From assembly GCA_964513675.1 (NCBI GenBank), contig CAZEOD010000010.1, positions 1 to 64,000 of the forward strand: a stretch of 64,000 bases of DNA, in the 5' to 3' direction. The stretch's first letter is position 1. Each line of letters opens with the position of its first letter. This document shows positions 60,313 through 64,000 of the stretch, piece after piece. The notes below the pieces were generated by a model. It made no database searches. It was not told the origin of the DNA and saw only the letters and a program-made list of their open reading frames with translations. A program made the position numbers and the translations under genes. This stretch comes from CALFVT01 sp964513675 (GTDB lineage Bacteria; Pseudomonadota; Alphaproteobacteria; Caulobacterales; Maricaulaceae).

Positions 60313-62826
60313 ATGACATATTTAAGGCCCCTTTCGGTGCTACTCAGCATCGCGGCGTTTTCAGCGATGACGTTGACACACTCTATAACGGCGCAGGCCA
60401 ATGAACGAACGCAGGCGGCCAAGGACTCTCAAGATAGTGCTAAAGGGGAGGATGACAGCAAATCGAGTAAAAAAGACGAGGACAAGAAAAAGTCTAAAAT
60501 CAAACCCTATGAGGATATCGTCACGGATAAAGCCGTCACTCGCGAAGGTGTTTTCACAACTCACCTTGTTGACGGGAAAGTTTATTTCGAAATACCAGAA
60601 GATCAATTTGGCCGTGAATTTGTTTGGCAGGTTAAAGTCTCTGGGATTCAAACCGGCAAAGGCCTCATAAGCGCAGATAGCGCTCGGCAATATGTATATT
60701 TCGAACGGGTTGGTGATGATGTCCTTTTACGGGCGCGGGATTATTCTGTCATTTCTAAAGACGGAGAGCCAGAAACCTATGTTGTCAAGAAAACCGACCT
60801 TGATGCTATTTTGGTGAAGATGGACATTGCCTCTTTTCACGAAACAGGCAAAGGCGATGATAAGGTCAAAACGCCCCTTATAGATATGACGGATGCCTTT
60901 TTGGGTAAGGTTAAAGGGCTTGAAGGCCTGCGGCGTGGTAAAATGGATGGCAAGGCGTCTATTATTCACGATGTTAAAGCCTTTGAAGCAAATATTGAGG
61001 CGCGCGTTCTGGGTAAGTTTACCGTAAAACCGGCCCCGCTTCGTCCCGGTCAAACACGCTCAGGCCCGCCAAGAGAGCCGGAAGACATTACCGCAGAAAT
61101 TCGTCACTCTATTCTAGCTCTGCCCGAGACGCTTATGAAGCCGCGCCATTATAATCACCGCGTAGGATTTTTTGATGCCCGCTATCAAGATTATACGGGG
61201 GACAAAAATAAAGTACAGGAAACGCGCTTTATCAAACGGTGGCGTCTGGTCAAAAAAGACCCAGAGGCCGCTATTAGTGAGCCTGTTGAGCCGATTGTTT
61301 GGTATATCGACCGCGGCACACCGACACGCTATATTGAAGCGACACGCGAAGGCATTGAGTTCTGGGGCGAAGCCTTTGAGCAAGCGGGCTTTAAGAATGC
61401 GATTGTCGCTAAAATGGCGCCAACCGTTGAAGAAGACCCGGACTGGGATCCTGAAGATGCGCGCTATGCCGTTGTGCGATGGGTACCCTCTGTGATTCCG
61501 AATGCGAATGGGCCGCATGTTGCGGATCCGCGAACAGGTGAAATTATCGAAGCCGATGTGCGTATGTATCACAATGTCATTAAGTTGGTTGAGGAATGGT
61601 ATTTCGCGCAGGCCGGTGCAACAGACCCCCGGGCGAGCAAGCTCCCCCTGCCCGATGATGTTATGTCAGATTTAGTCCGCTTTGTTGTCGCCCATGAAGT
61701 TGGTCATTCCATTGGCCTACACCATAATTTCTTGGGCTCTAACGCTTATAGCGTTGAGCAGCTCCGTGACCCTGAGTTTGTCGCCAAGAACGGCGTCGCA
61801 TCCTCTATCATGGATTATGCGCGGTTTAATTACGTCATTCAGCCCGAAGACGGCGTCTCGCCGATTGACTATGTACCGGGCCCCTATGACAAATTTGCGA
61901 TTGAGTGGGGCTATACTGAGTTTCCTGGAAATTTAAGTGCCGAGGAGGAAATTCCGCTCCTTAATGATATTGCTGATCGTCAGCTTGAAAACCCCGCTTA
62001 TCGTTGGGATAGCTATTCCGACGGCGCGCAATGGGATCCACGTATTCAAACCGAAGATATTGGCAATGATGCCATGGAGGCGACTCGTCTCGGCATGTTG
62101 AACTTGGCGCGCATAATGGACAATTTAGTTGATGCGGCCAGTTATGAGCCGGGGCAGAGCTATGAAGAAATTGGCGTCGCTTATAGGGCGCTCGCTAGTC
62201 AGTTTAGCCGTGAGCTTGGCCATGTGACCAAATATGTTGGCGGGTCGATCTATCGCCGTGAGTTGGCTCAAGGACAAAGCCAATCAGATGTCTATGATAG
62301 CTTCCCGCTAGCCAAGCAGCAGGAGGCGCTTGATTTTCTTAAAGATAATGCGTTCACCCTCCCCGAGTTTTGGCGTAATCCAGAGGTTCTAAAACGGATT
62401 GGCCATGACACTTATATGGAAACCGTAACCCGCTTTGGTAACAGGACTTTAAATGGGCTTTTGTCACCCAATCGGATTGCCCATATTGTTGAGCAGCGTG
62501 CGGGCGGGCTGGAGACTTACGACCCTGTTAAATTATTTTCAGAGGTTCGCCGGTCTTTGTTTAAGGAGGCCGGCCTTATGGGCGGAGATGTATCGGCCTA
62601 TCGCCGCCATCTTCAATCTAGCTTTGTTAATATGATGATTAATAATCTTGAGCCGTCAAAGGGCCCGAATGCGCGTGTTGTTACAGAAGACTACCGCGCG
62701 CTGGCTCGGGCCTCATTGGCCGAGTTGAAAAAAGATTTGAAACGCGCATCAAAGAGAAAAACCTTATCGGGGCTTCATTTTGCCAATCTTGCCGCGAAAA
62801 TCGACAAAGCTCTTACGGCGGATTAA
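60313..62826 (+). CDS. Secreted zinc metalloprotease, DUF5117/DUF5118 type
   Basis: An 837-residue exported protein. A signal peptide (SVLLSIAAFSAMTLTHSITA, cleaved near AQA) is followed by a charged low-complexity stretch of Lys, Asp and Ser (about residues 36-65). The DUF5118/DUF5117 region follows, with FFDARYQDY and WYIDRGTPTRYIEATREGIE. The catalytic domain has HEVGHSIGLHHN, giving zinc ligands H461, H465 and H471 with E462 (HExxHxxGxxH), and SSIMDYARFNY provides the Met-turn of metzincins. Such proteins are common in marine Proteobacteria and Bacteroidetes; the substrate is unknown. No operon partners. Confidence 0.9.
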   Translation: MTYLRPLSVLLSIAAFSAMTLTHSITAQANERTQAAKDSQDSAKGEDDSKSSKKDEDKKKSKIKPYEDIVTDKAVTREGVFTTHLVDGKVYFEIPEDQFGREFVWQVKVSGIQTGKGLISADSARQYVYFERVGDDVLLRARDYSVISKDGEPETYVVKKTDLDAILVKMDIASFHETGKGDDKVKTPLIDMTDAFLGKVKGLEGLRRGKMDGKASIIHDVKAFEANIEARVLGKFTVKPAPLRPGQTRSGPPREPEDITAEIRHSILALPETLMKPRHYNHRVGFFDARYQDYTGDKNKVQETRFIKRWRLVKKDPEAAISEPVEPIVWYIDRGTPTRYIEATREGIEFWGEAFEQAGFKNAIVAKMAPTVEEDPDWDPEDARYAVVRWVPSVIPNANGPHVADPRTGEIIEADVRMYHNVIKLVEEWYFAQAGATDPRASKLPLPDDVMSDLVRFVVAHEVGHSIGLHHNFLGSNAYSVEQLRDPEFVAKNGVASSIMDYARFNYVIQPEDGVSPIDYVPGPYDKFAIEWGYTEFPGNLSAEEEIPLLNDIADRQLENPAYRWDSYSDGAQWDPRIQTEDIGNDAMEATRLGMLNLARIMDNLVDAASYEPGQSYEEIGVAYRALASQFSRELGHVTKYVGGSIYRRELAQGQSQSDVYDSFPLAKQQEALDFLKDNAFTLPEFWRNPEVLKRIGHDTYMETVTRFGNRTLNGLLSPNRIAHIVEQRAGGLETYDPVKLFSEVRRSLFKEAGLMGGDVSAYRRHLQSSFVNMMINNLEPSKGPNARVVTEDYRALARASLAELKKDLKRASKRKTLSGLHFANLAAKIDKALTAD

Positions 62827-62860
62827 ATCCTACGTTGGATTAATCGGTTGTTTTGAAATG

Positions 62861-62899
62861 AATAGGCCGCAATGACGTCATCTGTCATTGCGGCCTATT
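62861..62899. terminator. Strong hairpin after the metalloprotease gene
   Basis: AATAGGCCGCAATGAC and GTCATTGCGGCCTATT form a perfect 16-bp stem around GTCATCT, followed by TTAATG. It lies 34 bp after the stop. The T-run is short, but the stem is long enough to work as a terminator. Confidence 0.65.
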
Positions 62900-63117
62900 T
62901 AATGATATCTGCGGATATCTCTTTGAATAACAGGCCTTAAGCCAAGAGTATAAATAAAAGTTTCGGGCCTGAAATCCGCAGGGAAATAGGCTTGCATCTT
63001 AAATGAAACTAGCGGAAGCTATAGATGTGGTTTGTTGATTTTCCGAGCCTGATATGAAAATGAGAGCCTTAGGACAAACATGACTTTAATAATTAAAAAT
63101 CATTTCATAGCCCTATA

Positions 63118-64000
63118 ATGAAGCGACGCGATCTTATTTTAGCCAGTACAGCTATTGCAACAGGCGCAGGCGTTGTGGGTGCGCTTTCACGCTCTAACCG
63201 CAAAGATGTTAAGCCGTCAATTATAGCCGCTTCGAGCGACATCGCGCGGCCCGCCATTAATAAGGGATTAAAAGAATTTCGTATGGTCACAAGTTGGCCG
63301 AAGGATTTCCCCGGCCTCGGCATCATGCCGGTGCGCTTCGCCGACGCCGTGCGGGAGATGACGGACGGTTTGCTGGACGTGAAGGTCTACGCGGCCGGAG
63401 AGCTCGTCGGAGCGCTCGAATGTTTCAACGCGACCGCGACGNNNNNNNNNNGCTAATCGTTTCGCCGCTGGCCTCGGAGAGATTAGTGAGGGCCGAATTA
63501 ATGTCAAAGTTTTCGCGGCAGGTGAACTTGTTGGCGCGGCAGAATGTTTTGATGCCGCCGCAACTGGCGCGGCCGACATGTATCACGCTGCTGAATATTA
63601 CTGGCAAGGAAAATCAAAAGGGTTCTCATTTTTTACCGCTGTCCCTATGGGTATGACAGCGGCTGAAATTATGGGCTGGATTGACCACGGCGGCGGACAG
63701 GCGCTGTGGGATGATTTATCCGCACAATTTAATATAAAAGCCTTTCAAGCCGGAAATACCGGCCACCAAGCTGGCGGTTGGTTTAAACGCGAGATGAATA
63801 GCCTTGAAGATTTTAAAGGCCTGAAAATGCGTATGCCGGGCCTTGGCGGTGATGTGATTCGCCGGCTTGGCGGGGCGGCTGTTCGGTTGTCTGGCGGCGA
63901 GATTTATCAAGCCCTTCAATCAGGAAATATTGACGCAACGGAATGGGTTGGGCCGTGGAATGATATTGCGTTCGGATTTTACCGCGAAGCTCCTTATTAT
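63118..64000 (+). CDS. TRAP transporter substrate-binding protein, partial and disrupted
   Basis: A DctP-type periplasmic binding protein cut by the right edge. The N-terminus MKRRDLILASTAIATGAG looks like a twin-arginine signal. After the gap the frame (from 63452) reads ANRFAAGLGEISEGRINV, then AAGELVGAAECFDAAATGA, FFTAVPMGMTAAEIMGW, AGNTGHQAGGWFKREMNSL and ATEWVGPWND, matching TRAP receptors for 2-oxo acids or lactate. Bases 63301-63441 are GC-rich with different codon use and encode a second, diverged copy of the same segment (RFADAVREMTDGLLDVKVYA, then AGELVGALECFN). The frames before and after the N-run differ by one. This looks like a scaffold chimera rather than a real gene structure. 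Confidence 0.8.
63442..63451. other. Assembly gap of 10 N inside the TRAP receptor gene
   Basis: Ten undetermined bases separate a GC-rich segment from the native continuation. The same 38-residue protein region is encoded on both sides, so the join is not a simple short gap. Confidence 0.9.

Overview
The window is chromosomal DNA of an alphaproteobacterium with moderate to low GC. It is best matched by the Caulobacterales/Hyphomonadales side of the class (Hyphomonadaceae or Robiginitomaculum-type marine bacteria). This rests on gene order (nuo - birA - coaX - rnj - mce - DUF1467 - proS - lolCE - lolD - dnaE; rpsB through lpxB; gltA/gltX/comEC/lexA), on direct-repeat LexA boxes of the alphaproteobacterial type, on a large TonB-dependent receptor of the Xanthomonas/Caulobacter type, and on an alginate-degradation locus. 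The three N-runs (1139-1148, 47228-47246, 63442-63451) show that it is a gapped scaffold, and sequence around the last one looks chimeric.

Region 1 (1-9985) holds the end of nuoF and nuoGHIJKLMN, respiratory complex I. Region 2 (10001-21127) runs through birA, coaX, RNase J, methylmalonyl-CoA epimerase, a DUF1467 protein, proS, the lipoprotein-release transporter lolC/E-lolD and dnaE. Between lolD and dnaE sits an apparently overlooked 30-codon gene for a one-helix membrane peptide. It lies directly behind a LexA box and resembles in size, topology and control the SOS-induced division inhibitor SidA of Caulobacter. Region 3 (21172-36060) is the rpsB-tsf-pyrH-frr-uppS-cdsA-dxr-rseP-bamA-ompH-lpxD-fabZ-lpxA-lpxI-lpxB run for translation and envelope biogenesis. 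Region 4 (35993-41758) has the convergent gltX-gltA pair, whose terminator is embedded in the end of lpxB, then comEC and lexA with its own LexA box.

Region 5 (41759-46571) carries a very large fusion of an ammonium-transporter channel to a PAS/hybrid histidine kinase with two receivers, followed by the remains of a small secreted-protein gene. Region 6 (46572-59251) is an alginate utilisation locus on the minus strand: a TonB receptor for uptake across the outer membrane, a GntR/FadR regulator, lyases of families PL6 and PL17 (both predicted lipoproteins), the cupin KdgF, an MFS hexuronate-type importer, a DEH reductase of the beta-hydroxyacid dehydrogenase family, and KDG kinase. Together these predict alginate -> oligomers -> unsaturated monouronate -> DEH -> KDG -> KDPG. 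The aldolase is not in the window. The PL6 and TonB-receptor promoters share a precisely spaced inverted repeat that is a good candidate operator.

Region 7 (59596-64000) has a DUF805 membrane protein, a secreted metzincin-like DUF5117-type metalloprotease, and the start of a TRAP substrate-binding protein disrupted by the suspected assembly chimera. No rRNA, tRNA, CRISPR array, insertion sequence or prophage was seen.
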